Assembly: GCF_049739465.1 (NCBI RefSeq)
Contig: NZ_JBMHHY010000011.1
Location: 62,001 to 126,000 of the forward strand
Source: Embleya sp049739465
GTDB lineage: Bacteria; Actinomycetota; Actinomycetes; Streptomycetales; Streptomycetaceae
Direction of reading: 5' to 3'
DNA: 64,000 nt
Shown one piece after another: positions 1 to 10,152 of this stretch (position 1 is its first letter; the number at the start of each line of letters is the position of its first letter). Below the pieces are notes generated by a model. It was not told the DNA's origin and made no database searches. It saw nothing but the letters and a program-made list of their open reading frames with translations. The position numbers were made by a program, and so were the translations under genes.

Positions 1-211
1 TCAGGTCGCAGACGCAGATCTCCCCGCCCATCTCGCCGCCCGCGCGCGCGGCGATCATCGACAGGAGCCGCAGTCGAACAGGGTCGCCCAGAGCCTTGAA
101 GACCCGAGCCAGGTCGGCCGCCGACTCCTCGTCCAGTGGAGCGGTCAGCAGGGTCGGGCAGCAGCCGTCGGCGTCGTCCCGGCCGAGCACCACAAACTCT
201 TGTTTCGACAT
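1..211 (-). CDS. arsR: ArsR-family arsenic-responsive repressor (partial, 3' end outside window)
   Basis: The first 70 codons are present, starting at the ATG whose complement is 209-211. The protein contains an ArsR-type N-terminal helix region (LARVFKALGDPVRLRLLSMI) followed by EICVCDL. The CVC pair in this position is the classic As(III)/Sb(III)-binding site of ArsR repressors (ELCVCDL in the family). The recognition helix and C-terminus lie beyond the window edge. Two extra cysteines (DGCCP) sit near the N-terminus. The gene is divergent from arsM across a 120-bp gap holding a perfect palindrome, so it most likely represses both genes until arsenite binds. The family call is strong; the sensed metal is inferred from the CxC motif and the neighbour. 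Confidence 0.9.
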   Translation of the reverse strand, partial: MSKQEFVVLGRDDADGCCPTLLTAPLDEESAADLARVFKALGDPVRLRLLSMIAARAGGEMGGEICVCDL

Positions 212-225
212 GCTTCTATGTTGAC

Positions 226-262
226 GTTCTTCGATACAGGGCGCAAGCTTGAATCGAAGAAC
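226..262. promoter_or_regulatory. palindromic operator between arsR and arsM
   Basis: Two perfectly complementary 10-base arms, GTTCTTCGAT (226-235) and ATCGAAGAAC (253-262), are separated by 17 bases. The element lies between the divergent starts at 211 and 332. Its arm-to-arm spacing (about 27 bases, 2.5 helical turns) suits two ArsR half-sites on a shared promoter. Operator function is inferred from position and symmetry. Confidence 0.65.
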
Positions 263-331
263 ATGAATGCAACCAGGTCCGGGCCGCCAGGCCAGGACCC
301 GCACAGATCCGGTCGGCGAGGAGTGAAGGCC

Positions 332-1156
332 ATGCCCGAGCAGAAACCCGACCTGCGCGAGACCGTACGCCGACGCTACGCCGCAGCCGCGGTCCAGGTC
401 ACCGAGGGCGGCACCACCTGCTGCGGCCCGGCCGCGATCGGGCTCGGGATCGGGATCGACGACATCTTCGGCTCCGCCCGCTACACCGACGGCGAGCGCG
501 ACGAACTGCCCGCCGGCGCCGTCGCCGCGTCCCTCGGCTGCGGGAACCCCACCGCCGTCGCCGACCTTCGCGAAGGCGACCGGGTGCTCGACCTCGGCTC
601 CGGCGGCGGTATCGACGTACTCCTGTCCGCTCGCCGGGTCGGCCCGGCCGGCAAGGTGTACGGACTCGACATGACCGAGGAGATGCTCGCCCTGGCCCTG
701 GCCAACCAGAGGAAGGCCGGCGCGACGAACGTCGAGTTCCTCAAGGGCACCATCGAGGCGATCCCGCTGCCCGCCGCGACGATCGACGTGGTGATCTCCA
801 ACTGCGTGATCAACCTGTCCACCGACAAGGCGGCCGTCTTCGCCGAGACCTTCCGCGTCCTCGGGCCCGGGGGCCGGATCGGCATCTCCGACGTCGTCGC
901 CGAGGACGCCCTCACCCCCGCCCGGCGGGCCGAACGCGGCGACTACGTCGGCTGCATCGCGGGCGCCCTCTCCTTCACGGAGTACCGGCGCGGCCTCGAA
1001 GCGGCCGGCTTCACCCGCATCGAGATCACCCCCACCCACCTCGTCGCGGACGGGATGCACGCGGCCATCGTCCGGGCGGCCAAGCCGTCCGTCGCGGGAA
1101 CCGGCGCGACGGGACACGTCACCGGCGCCCCGGCCGCGTGTTGCGCCCACCACTGA
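332..1156 (+). CDS. arsM: arsenite S-adenosylmethionine methyltransferase
   Basis: This 274-residue protein methylates As(III) stepwise with SAM, producing volatile or less retained methylarsenicals in the cytosol. SAM motif I is DLGSGGG (about residues 87-93). The arsenic-binding cysteines of ArsM are visible: CC at 30-31, Cys70 in SLGCGNP, Cys158 in ISNCVINL and Cys208 in VGCIAGAL. The C-terminus adds another CCAHH tail. The reading frame stays open upstream to 200, but ATG 332 follows a GGAG-rich ribosome site (about 318-323) and gives the normal ArsM N-terminus. It is divergent from arsR. The family call is near certain. Confidence 0.95.
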   Translation: MPEQKPDLRETVRRRYAAAAVQVTEGGTTCCGPAAIGLGIGIDDIFGSARYTDGERDELPAGAVAASLGCGNPTAVADLREGDRVLDLGSGGGIDVLLSARRVGPAGKVYGLDMTEEMLALALANQRKAGATNVEFLKGTIEAIPLPAATIDVVISNCVINLSTDKAAVFAETFRVLGPGGRIGISDVVAEDALTPARRAERGDYVGCIAGALSFTEYRRGLEAAGFTRIEITPTHLVADGMHAAIVRAAKPSVAGTGATGHVTGAPAACCAHH

Positions 1157-1217
1157 GCAGGCGACCGGGCCTTCGCGCGGCTGTCGAGGTGTCCGTGTCC
1201 GGGGGAGGCCCGTGGGT

Positions 1218-2186
1218 TCAGGGTCGGCGCATCGGGCGGGGTTCGCCGAAGCGGTCCTCGAACTCGGTGTCGCTCAGGGAGCGGAGTTCCTCGCTGGTGA
1301 TCCGGCCCGCCATCAGGTCGGCGAGGTAGCCGGGGAGGGGCGCGGCCCGCATCGTGTCGGTGATCTCGCCGGGGACGATCCGGACTTCGGTGTCCACGCG
1401 GCCATCGGGGTGCAGGGTGTAGGTGCGGTAGCCGGGGCCGTCGAGGGCCTGGTTCGTGTGGTCGATGCCGAAGAAGGTCGACGGGCATACGTAGACCGGT
1501 CGTCCCTCGAACTCGCCGGAGAGGTCGCCGTGCAGATGGCCGGCGCCGATCGCCCGGATCTTGGGGAAGTCGCGGATCAGCCTGGCGAGTTCGCTGTCGC
1601 CCTGGGCGTCGGGGGCGGTTTGCGGGAGCGGCGGTTGGTGCAACCAGACGAAGACGTGGTCCGCGCGAGTGCCGGCCAGGATCGCCCGGGCGCGGCGCTC
1701 CTCGATCGGGGTGAGGCCCGGTTGGGCGGCGGCATGGACCCGGTCGTCGCGGTCGCGGTACGTGCCGTCGCCGTCGGGTTCGAGGCCGTGCGCGTTGCTG
1801 TCCAGGAACAGCATCAGCCAGTTACCGACCCGGACGGCCGGCTCCAGGTGCACGTTGGGGCGCGGGAGACAGGCCTGGAGTGCGTCCTGCCGGTCGTGGT
1901 TGCCCGCGAGGCAATAGACCGGGACGGGGAGCGCGTCCAGGACCTCGCCCATCCGCTCGTACGCACCCGGCTCGCCGAGATCCGCCAGATCCCCGGTGGC
2001 GACCACCAACGTGGCCGCCGCGACCGCCCCCGCCGCATCGGCCAGCACCGCCGCGAGCCCGTCGTCGGGTTCGTGGCGAGCGAACCCGCGAGCCCCGGGC
2101 GAGTCCCGAAAGTGCAGATCCGACACCTGGACAAGGCCGATGGCCGCCAGGGGGTCCGGAACGGCGGGATCGGTGTATTGCTTCAT
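1218..2186 (-). CDS. calcineurin-like metallophosphoesterase (CpdA/3',5'-cyclic-nucleotide phosphodiesterase-like)
   Basis: This 322-residue soluble protein carries the metallophosphoesterase motif series in order: VSDLHF (D-x-H) near residue 20, GDLAD near 70, AGNHD near 100 and GHLHGD near 205. These residues bind the two catalytic metals. The order and length fit the CpdA/Icc class that cleaves cyclic nucleotide or phosphodiester bonds; the substrate cannot be read from sequence. No signal peptide is present. It converges on arsM with a 60-base gap, so it is probably a separate transcription unit. Confidence 0.85.
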   Translation of the reverse strand: MKQYTDPAVPDPLAAIGLVQVSDLHFRDSPGARGFARHEPDDGLAAVLADAAGAVAAATLVVATGDLADLGEPGAYERMGEVLDALPVPVYCLAGNHDRQDALQACLPRPNVHLEPAVRVGNWLMLFLDSNAHGLEPDGDGTYRDRDDRVHAAAQPGLTPIEERRARAILAGTRADHVFVWLHQPPLPQTAPDAQGDSELARLIRDFPKIRAIGAGHLHGDLSGEFEGRPVYVCPSTFFGIDHTNQALDGPGYRTYTLHPDGRVDTEVRIVPGEITDTMRAAPLPGYLADLMAGRITSEELRSLSDTEFEDRFGEPRPMRRP

Positions 2187-2425
2187 GCGCCCTCGCTTGG
2201 TGGGGAAAGTTCACGACGAGTCCAGGGAGTCGGACGCCACCCAAGGTAGAGAAGTGACACAACTGCCACATGACAGCAATACAAACACCCGCCGAGCACC
2301 GCCTTGCCGTCCGGGGGCTCGCCATCGACGCCGCCGACGCCGCCGACGGCACCGCGCCCCGACCGCCGGACCGGGCCGCCGCCCTAATCACCGCCGGTGC
2401 GCCGCAATGGCCGGGCATGTCCGCC

Positions 2426-3037
2426 TCAGTACATGGCGGTCAGGAGTTCGCCGTGCTCGACGTCCGCGCGCGGGAGTGTCACGCCGAATTCGGTGTGCAT
2501 CATGCGCTGGGTAAGCCGCTGTTCCTCGCCGATCCCACGGTCGGGATCCGCCCCATCGGGCAACAGGAGGCCCGCCTGAATCAACTGCGGTACCAGCCGA
2601 TCGGGTTCGTCGCCCCAACGATCGAGCGGCGTGTCGAACCCGCACAGCAGGCTCCCGAACTCCGCATAGATGAACAAATTCTCCGCGTTGATGCTGCGGT
2701 AGGTGCTCATGGCCACTGTGCCCGCGGAGACTGCGGCGAGCACCTCGCTGTCGATGCCCCGCACCCCGCCGTCCTCCACCGCGAATGCCCAGCCGTCGGC
2801 CTCCCCGGCCCGGATTACCCATTCCCTGTCCGCGACTGCCTGGTGGCCGAGTTCGTCGGCGATGTCCTCGATCCAATGGTTCGCATCGATGGGGCTCTTC
2901 ATGGCTGCGGTGGCCACATCACAGCCCATACGCCGCAACAACTCCACCGCCGACAGCCCGCGCGCGAACGTCACGCAGTAGCCGACATCAAAGGTCGACT
3001 CCTCCAGCCACTCGACCCCGTCACTGCTGCCGCTCAT
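2426..3037 (-). CDS. DUF6461-type hypothetical protein
   Basis: A 203-residue acidic soluble protein beginning MSGSSDGVEWLEES. The features YCVTFARGLSAVELLRRMG near the N-terminus, a central WVIRAGEADGWAFAVEDGG, and a C-terminal aspartate-rich segment match my recollection of the DUF6461 family in streptomycetes, which has no assigned biochemistry. There is no signal peptide, membrane segment or metal motif. It is transcribed in the same direction as the metallophosphoesterase downstream, separated by 240 bases, so co-transcription is possible but not shown. Confidence 0.7.
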   Translation of the reverse strand: MSGSSDGVEWLEESTFDVGYCVTFARGLSAVELLRRMGCDVATAAMKSPIDANHWIEDIADELGHQAVADREWVIRAGEADGWAFAVEDGGVRGIDSEVLAAVSAGTVAMSTYRSINAENLFIYAEFGSLLCGFDTPLDRWGDEPDRLVPQLIQAGLLLPDGADPDRGIGEEQRLTQRMMHTEFGVTLPRADVEHGELLTAMY

Positions 3038-3211
3038 CGTTGTGCTCCGTTTAGTAGTCAGCCGTTGTGGTGAGTCGGGACCCTGGCCAAGCCGACGGAC
3101 ACGGGGATTCGTCCGAATCGGTTGTGCTGGGTGGCAGATCCGTGGGCGGGGCGATCGGCCCGGACCGGCCTGGGAGTTGTGGGTCGGCCGGCGGTGGTCT
3201 TCCTTTGCCGG

Positions 3212-3748
3212 TTACCTCGGTCCCGGTTCGATGGGGAACAGGATCGGGCTGATCAGGTGTAGGCGGCGTTCGGGGGTGGGTTCGTTGTTGGTTCGGGACA
3301 CGATGGCGTTGCGTACCTCGTCGACGAACTCGGCGAGTTCGTCCGGGCTGAGCCAGAGCGGGATTTGGAGGTAGCCCACCGAGTCGGCGGTCGGGTCGGC
3401 GTGGTCGCGGTCGAGGTAGGCGTTGAACTCGGCGTGCAGGGCGGCCAGGGCCGCGGTGAAGCCGTGGCGGTGGTCGTCCAGGGACATCGATGCGGCGGTG
3501 TCGGCGTCGATCGTGGCCCGGCCCCGGTGCAGTCGGTAGCTGCGTTCGACGGCGCCGCGTACCCGTTGTTCGTCGACGACCTCCAGCAGCCCAGCCTCGG
3601 CCAGTAGGCCCACGTGCCGGTACAGGGTGGTCTTGGGTACGTCGGGCAGGCTCGCGCACAGATCGGCGGTGGTGCGCGTACGCCCGCCGGACATGGCGTG
3701 CACGATGCGCACCCGCACCGGATGCAGGAGCAGTTCAAGCGTGTCCAT
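3212..3748 (-). CDS. winged-helix transcriptional regulator (ArsR/HTH_20 type)
   Basis: A 178-residue protein with an N-terminal winged helix (LLHPVRVRIVHAM, then TTADLCASLPDVPKTTLYRHVGLLAEAGLLEVV) and an all-helical acidic C-terminal half that probably binds ligand or dimerises. Start 3748 is chosen because a GGGAG box lies about 10 bases upstream; the open frame extends much further and gives an implausible 621-residue protein. It is divergent from the alpha/beta hydrolase at 3854, with a TTCCCA/TGGGAA palindrome between them, suggesting autoregulation and control of the hydrolase. The inducer is unknown. Confidence 0.8.
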   Translation of the reverse strand: MDTLELLLHPVRVRIVHAMSGGRTRTTADLCASLPDVPKTTLYRHVGLLAEAGLLEVVDEQRVRGAVERSYRLHRGRATIDADTAASMSLDDHRHGFTAALAALHAEFNAYLDRDHADPTADSVGYLQIPLWLSPDELAEFVDEVRNAIVSRTNNEPTPERRLHLISPILFPIEPGPR

Positions 3749-3775
3749 GCGCCCACACTCCCACATCTGATACCG

Positions 3776-3791
3776 TTCCCAAAAATGGGAA
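3776..3791. promoter_or_regulatory. palindrome in the divergent promoter of regulator and hydrolase
   Basis: Perfect inverted repeat TTCCCA-AAAA-TGGGAA, 28 bases upstream of the regulator start and 63 bases upstream of the hydrolase start at 3854. It is the only clear dyad in this short divergent region and sits where both promoters would overlap. A binding site for the winged-helix regulator is the natural inference. Confidence 0.5.
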
Positions 3792-3853
3792 TGGATCGTC
3801 TTCGCGGGGCATGCGAGGCACGCGAGGGTGCGATGGATATGAGGGAGTCGGCG

Positions 3854-4795
3854 ATGCCGGATCGGACGTTCGAGGTTCGTCCCGACGGGAGCACTACCGA
3901 AGCGAGTGCACCGCTGGGGCGCCGGTACGAGGTGAACGGGCGGCGGTTGCTGGTGCATCGCTCGGGCGACGGGGGGCCGTCGGTGGTGTTCCTGCCCGGA
4001 GGCGGCGCGGTCGGCCTGGACTACTGGAATGTCCGGGAGCGCGCGGCCGAACTCACCACGAGCGTGCTCTACGACCGCGCCGGAACGGGGTGGAGCGATC
4101 CGATCGAACTGCCGCGTACGTCCGCCGAGGTCACCGACGAGCTGCGCGAACTGCTGCGGATCGCCGGTGTGCCCGCCCCCTACCTGCTGGTCGGCCACTC
4201 CCTCGGTGGCCTCTATGCCCGCCACTACGCGACGCGTTTTCCCGACGAGGTGGCCGCACTGCTCCTGCTGGATCCGGCGCACGAGGACTACCTTGCGCAC
4301 ATGCCCCGGGAACTGGTCGACCAGTGGGCGGCGTGGGACCCCGATCAGGCGCTGCCCGACGAGTTGCCGGACGAACTGGTCCGGCTGTACCGAGGGTTGT
4401 TCGCGGCGGAGCTCGCCGACTGGCCGGAGCGGATCCGCGAGCCGCTCGTCGACCGGCACGTCGGTCCGGACTGGTTGCGGGTCGGCTTCCGGGAGACGAG
4501 CAATGTGGAGCGGCTCCACGACGAGCTGCGGCAGGCGGGACCGCTGCCCGACGTGCCGCTGATCGTCCTCACGAGCACGGGCGTCGACGCGTTCAAGACG
4601 GCGGTGTCGGTGGGCGAGGACGAGTCGCTCCTGCGCGCGGAGATCGACGGGAAGACCCGGCTCTACACGAAGTTGGCCGCATCGGTCACGCGCGGCGAGC
4701 AGCGCCTTGTCGACGGCGCCGGACACGTCACCATGCACTGGCGCCGGCCCGACGCCGTGCTGACGGCGATCCGGGACCTCCTCGACAGGTGCTGA
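3854..4795 (+). CDS. alpha/beta hydrolase
   Basis: A 313-residue cytosolic hydrolase. The oxyanion region VVFLPGGGAVGLDYW, the nucleophile elbow GHSLGG (Ser about 116), an acid in VLTSTGVDAFK and the histidine in GAGHVTMHW make a complete catalytic triad. DRAGTGWS before the elbow is typical of epoxide-hydrolase/haloperoxidase-like members. ATG 3854 has GGGAG six bases upstream; ATG 3833 in the same frame is an alternative start. Control by the divergent HTH regulator is likely. The substrate is unknown. Confidence 0.85.
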   Translation: MPDRTFEVRPDGSTTEASAPLGRRYEVNGRRLLVHRSGDGGPSVVFLPGGGAVGLDYWNVRERAAELTTSVLYDRAGTGWSDPIELPRTSAEVTDELRELLRIAGVPAPYLLVGHSLGGLYARHYATRFPDEVAALLLLDPAHEDYLAHMPRELVDQWAAWDPDQALPDELPDELVRLYRGLFAAELADWPERIREPLVDRHVGPDWLRVGFRETSNVERLHDELRQAGPLPDVPLIVLTSTGVDAFKTAVSVGEDESLLRAEIDGKTRLYTKLAASVTRGEQRLVDGAGHVTMHWRRPDAVLTAIRDLLDRC

Positions 4796-4893
4796 GGGAA
4801 CCCCGCCGAAGGTGAACGAGGGGCGTTGGGGCGTGAGTTCGATCGGATCGGATCGGCTCTGAGTCGGTTGAGAGGCGAGCCGGCGAGCGGCAC

Positions 4894-4922
4894 GCGCCGG
4901 GCCCGTTCGACGGCCCCGGCGC
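4894..4922. terminator. bidirectional hairpin between hydrolase and kdpC
   Basis: Arms GCGCCGGG (4894-4901) and CCCGGCGC (4915-4922) are fully complementary around a 13-base loop, ending exactly at the kdpC stop codon. The hydrolase and kdp operon converge here. There is no U-tract, as is usual in high-GC actinomycetes. Confidence 0.5.
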
Positions 4923-5663
4923 TCACCCCCGGCGTTCGGTGACCTGTGCCAGGGCGAGGTTGAGGTCGAGTACGTTGACCCGTTCGCTGCCCAGTACTTC
5001 GATGATCGGCGCCTGGGTCTTGCGCTCGACCAGGCTGCGCACCACGGCCGGGTCGAGGCCGCGCGCGTGGGCGACACGGTCGACCTGGAGCAGGGCGTAC
5101 GTCTTGGAGATGTGTGGGTCCAGGCCCGAGCCGCTCGCGGCGAGCGCGTCCACCGGGACCCGGTCCGGCGCGACGCCGTTGAAGGCGGCGACCCGGGCCC
5201 GGCGGTCCTTGATCGCCTGGATCAGGGTCGGGTTCTCCGGGCCGTAGTTGGACGCGCCCGAGGCGAGCGCGTCGTAGCCGCCGGCGGAGGGACGGGGTTG
5301 GAACCAGGTCGGATCCGGTGCGCCGGTCACGCCGGCGGCCTGCTCGGCGGTGAGCGTGCCGCCGCCCTGGAGGTAGGTGTAGCCCTTGCCGTCGGCGCCG
5401 GCGAGCACCTCCCTGCCGTCCGCGTCGAACCTGCGCGCGTTGCCGTGCGCGTCGACCAGGTCGAAAGACTGGCCGATCAGGGTCGAACCCACCTCCCGGC
5501 CCCGGTGGTTCACCCTCGACCCGTCGGCCTGATCCGGAAACAGCCCCCGAGCGATCCCGGTCATCACGAACGGGTAGGCGAGTCCGCACAACACGGTGAA
5601 CACGAGCAGGGCCCGGAGCCCGGCGAGCAGGACCCGTACGCGTGTGGTGAGGATGGTCGGCAT
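4923..5663 (-). CDS. kdpC: K(+)-transporting ATPase subunit C
   Basis: KdpC (246 residues) is the single-pass subunit of the KdpFABC high-affinity potassium pump. The N-terminus has a short cytoplasmic arginine segment and one membrane helix (LLVFTVLCGLAYPFVMTGIA). The family hallmarks follow: GSTLIGQSF, WFQPRPSA, ASNYGPENP and ASGSGLDPHIS, ending with the assembly region HISKTYALLQVDRVA. It starts six bases after the kdpB stop, consistent with one mRNA. Start 5663 is chosen because it immediately precedes the membrane helix; the frame is open much further upstream as a kdpB shadow. Confidence 0.96.
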   Translation of the reverse strand: MPTILTTRVRVLLAGLRALLVFTVLCGLAYPFVMTGIARGLFPDQADGSRVNHRGREVGSTLIGQSFDLVDAHGNARRFDADGREVLAGADGKGYTYLQGGGTLTAEQAAGVTGAPDPTWFQPRPSAGGYDALASGASNYGPENPTLIQAIKDRRARVAAFNGVAPDRVPVDALAASGSGLDPHISKTYALLQVDRVAHARGLDPAVVRSLVERKTQAPIIEVLGSERVNVLDLNLALAQVTERRG

Positions 5664-5668
5664 CCGGT

Positions 5669-7786
<2,118 letters not shown>

Positions 7787-7841
7787 GGGCGGCGACCCCC
7801 CTCGGGCCCGCGGCAGGGCCGGTACGTGCCCGGCGGCCGGC

Positions 7842-9506
7842 TCATGTCAGGCCCTCTGCGAGCGGGCCCAGCGACAGCGCGGGGAAGAAGGTCAGGCCCG
7901 CGACGATCAGGATCACCCCCACGAGCGTGCCCACGAACAGCGGCCGATGTGTCTTCAAGGTGCCGACCGATTCCGGCACGGCGCCCTGCGCGGCCAGTTT
8001 TCCGGCCAGGGCCAGGGCGAGGGCCATCGGCACGAACCGGCCGATCAACATCGCGAACCCGATGCTCACGTTGTAGAACTCGGTGTTCGCATTGAGCCCG
8101 GCGAACGCGCTGCCGTTGTTGTTCGCGCCCGAGGTGAACGCGTACAACACCTCCGAAAGGCCGTGCGGCGAATCGGAGTTGAGGATCGACGCCTGCTCAC
8201 CGGGCAGTGCGATGGCGACGCCGGTGAAGGTCAGGATGGTGGCGGGCACGACCAGGATGTACATCGCGACCAGCTTCATCTCGCCGGCGCCGATCTTCTT
8301 GCCTAGGTACTCCGGTGTCCGGCCGACCATCAGGCCCGCCACGAACACCGCCAGGATCGCCATGATCAGGATCCCGTACAGACCCGAACCCACCCCACCC
8401 GGCGTGATCTCGCCCAGCATCATGCCCAACATCGCGATCCCGCCGCCCAGTCCGGTGTAGGACGAGTGGAAGGAGTCGACGGCCCCCGTGGAGGTCACCG
8501 TCGCGGAGACGGCGAAGAGCGACGAGCCGGGGATGCCGAATCGTTGCTCCTTGCCCTCCATCGAGCCGCCCGCGAGTTGCGGTGCGGTGCCGTGGCCATG
8601 TGCCTCCGTCCACCACATCAGGCACACCGCGAGGAACCAGATCACGAACATCGCGGCGAGGATCGCGTAGCCCTGCTTGACGTTCCCCACCAGTTTGCCG
8701 AAGGCACGCGGCATGGAGAAGGGGATGACCAGGATCAGGAAGATCTCGAACAGGTTGGTGAACGCGTTGGGGTTCTCGAACGGGTGGGCCGAGTTCGCGT
8801 TGAAGAAGCCGCCGCCGTTGGTGCCGAGTTCCTTGATCACCTCCTGCGAGGCGACCGGACCGCCGGGGATCGTCTGCGACGCGCCGGAGAGCGTCTGCAC
8901 CGTGTGCGGGTCGGACAGGTTCTGCATGGTGCCCGACGCGACCAGCACGATCGTGCCGATCACCGCGATCGGCAGCAGGATGCGTACGGTGCCCCGCACC
9001 AGGTCCACCCAGAAGTTGCCGAGCTCGCCCGAGCGGGTTCTGGCGAACCCGCGGACCAGGGCGATCGCGACCGACATGCCCACGGCGGCCGAGACGAAGT
9101 TCTGTACGGTCAGCCCGGCCATCTGGGCGAGATGGCCCAGCGCCGTCTCGCCCGAGTACGACTGCCAGTTCGTATTGGTGGTGAACGACGTCGCGGTGTT
9201 GAACGCCTGATCGGCGGGCATCGCCTGCATGCCCAGGTTCAGCGGCAGATGTTCCTGGAGGCGCAGCAGCCCGTACAGACCCAGCACCGAGAACAGCGAG
9301 AATGCCAGGATGCTGCGGAGATACATCCCCCAGTGCTGTTCGGCGTCCGGTTTGACGCCGATCAGCCGGTAGATCCAGCGCTCGCCGCGCAGGTGCCTCG
9401 GGCTGCTGTAGGCATGCGCCATGTAGTCGCCGAAGGGCCGATGCACCGCCGCGAGCACGACGATCAGCAGGCTCAGTTGCAGGATGCCTGCGAGCGTCGT
9501 ACCCAT
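7842..9506 (-). CDS. kdpA: K(+)-transporting ATPase subunit A
   Basis: KdpA (554 residues) is the potassium-selective channel-like subunit of KdpFABC. The sequence is strongly hydrophobic, with the four degenerate pore loops of the superfamily of K transporters: TNTNWQSYSGE, GTNGGGFFNANSAHPFENPN, GLGGGIAMLGMMLGEITPGG and SGANNNGSAFAGLN. The C-terminal PLAEGL is typical. Its ATG abuts the kdpF stop codon with no spacer, so the two are likely translationally coupled. Confidence 0.98.
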   Translation of the reverse strand: MGTTLAGILQLSLLIVVLAAVHRPFGDYMAHAYSSPRHLRGERWIYRLIGVKPDAEQHWGMYLRSILAFSLFSVLGLYGLLRLQEHLPLNLGMQAMPADQAFNTATSFTTNTNWQSYSGETALGHLAQMAGLTVQNFVSAAVGMSVAIALVRGFARTRSGELGNFWVDLVRGTVRILLPIAVIGTIVLVASGTMQNLSDPHTVQTLSGASQTIPGGPVASQEVIKELGTNGGGFFNANSAHPFENPNAFTNLFEIFLILVIPFSMPRAFGKLVGNVKQGYAILAAMFVIWFLAVCLMWWTEAHGHGTAPQLAGGSMEGKEQRFGIPGSSLFAVSATVTSTGAVDSFHSSYTGLGGGIAMLGMMLGEITPGGVGSGLYGILIMAILAVFVAGLMVGRTPEYLGKKIGAGEMKLVAMYILVVPATILTFTGVAIALPGEQASILNSDSPHGLSEVLYAFTSGANNNGSAFAGLNANTEFYNVSIGFAMLIGRFVPMALALALAGKLAAQGAVPESVGTLKTHRPLFVGTLVGVILIVAGLTFFPALSLGPLAEGLT

Positions 9507-9596
9507 TCAGAACTTCTCGGGAAAGAGCAGCGCGAACACCAGGTAGCCGAGCAGGCCGATGGCGATGGACAACCCGGCGATACTTTCGACGCTCAT
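9507..9596 (-). CDS. kdpF: K(+)-transporting ATPase subunit F
   Basis: A 29-residue peptide made of one membrane helix (AGLSIAIGLLGYLVFALLF) ending in PEKF, the hallmark of KdpF, which stabilises the KdpABC complex in the membrane. The stop codon (9507-9509) is directly adjacent to the kdpA start. Size, composition and position first in the operon all match KdpF. Confidence 0.9.
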   Translation of the reverse strand: MSVESIAGLSIAIGLLGYLVFALLFPEKF

Positions 9597-9616
9597 GGGT
9601 GCGACCCCCGATTCGG

Positions 9617-9718
9617 GACGACGTGGACGACGTGGACGACGTGGGTGGGTTGCGCGAGTCGGACGAGTTGGGCGAGTTAGGCGAGTTGGGCACGTTGAGC
9701 ACGTTGGGCAAGTCGGTC
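9617..9718. repeat. two adjacent 9-bp tandem repeat tracts upstream of kdpF
   Basis: Three exact copies of GACGACGTG occupy 9617-9643. Six degenerate copies of GAGTTGGGC or ACGTTGGGC occupy 9665-9718. They lie in the leader between the 27-residue ORF and kdpF. The unit is a multiple of three, but the tract is probably non-coding. Confidence 0.8.
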
Positions 9719-9741
9719 GGCAGGCGGGGGGGTCACCGGTG

Positions 9742-9825
9742 TTACAACTTCGCGACTCCCCGGGCGATCATGGTCACGATGGCGAAGAAGGCGACGGTGG
9801 CGAGCACGAACAGCACATCGGCCAC
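9742..9825 (-). CDS. 27-residue membrane peptide upstream of kdpF
   Basis: A GTG-started ORF begins VADVLFVLATVAFF and ends ARGVAKL, forming one membrane helix with a basic C-terminus. An AAGGAG ribosome site lies eight bases upstream of GTG 9825. From memory, small peptides of this type precede kdpF in many streptomycete kdp operons, so I treat it as a real gene rather than noise. Its role is unknown; it could be a further Kdp accessory subunit or a translated leader. It is transcribed in the same direction as kdpFABC. Confidence 0.65.
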   Translation of the reverse strand: MADVLFVLATVAFFAIVTMIARGVAKL

Positions 9826-10061
9826 GATTCGACTCCTTACGCGGCAAGGGACCGGTACGCGGGACCACTTCGGGGTCGTCGCGAGCGTATGACGCATCCG
9901 GTGGTGACGGGTAGTGGTGACACTCGTGCGGTTCGTGCTCGGATGCGGAACGGGTGAGTCCCAAATTCCTCGCTCTTCAGCCGTCCGGCCGAGTCTTGAC
10001 ACCCCTTTGGCGGTGCGGCAGGACCCGCATCCCGAACCCGCATCCCGGACCCGGACGCCGA

Positions 10062-10118
10062 CGACCCCCGCCGTTGTTCCGATGGTCGGGATGGCATCGG
10101 TTCGTGCGGCGGGGGTCG
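10062..10118 (-). terminator. long inverted repeat downstream of the SDR gene
   Basis: CGACCCCCGCCG (10062-10073) and CGGCGGGGGTCG (10107-10118) are perfect 12-base complements around a 33-base loop, starting 35 bases after the SDR stop codon. This is a plausible transcription end for the SDR, and it separates that gene from the kdp operon downstream. Confidence 0.45.
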
Positions 10119-10152
10119 GGTCGTTCGGGGTCGTTCTGGGTCGGCCGGCGGG

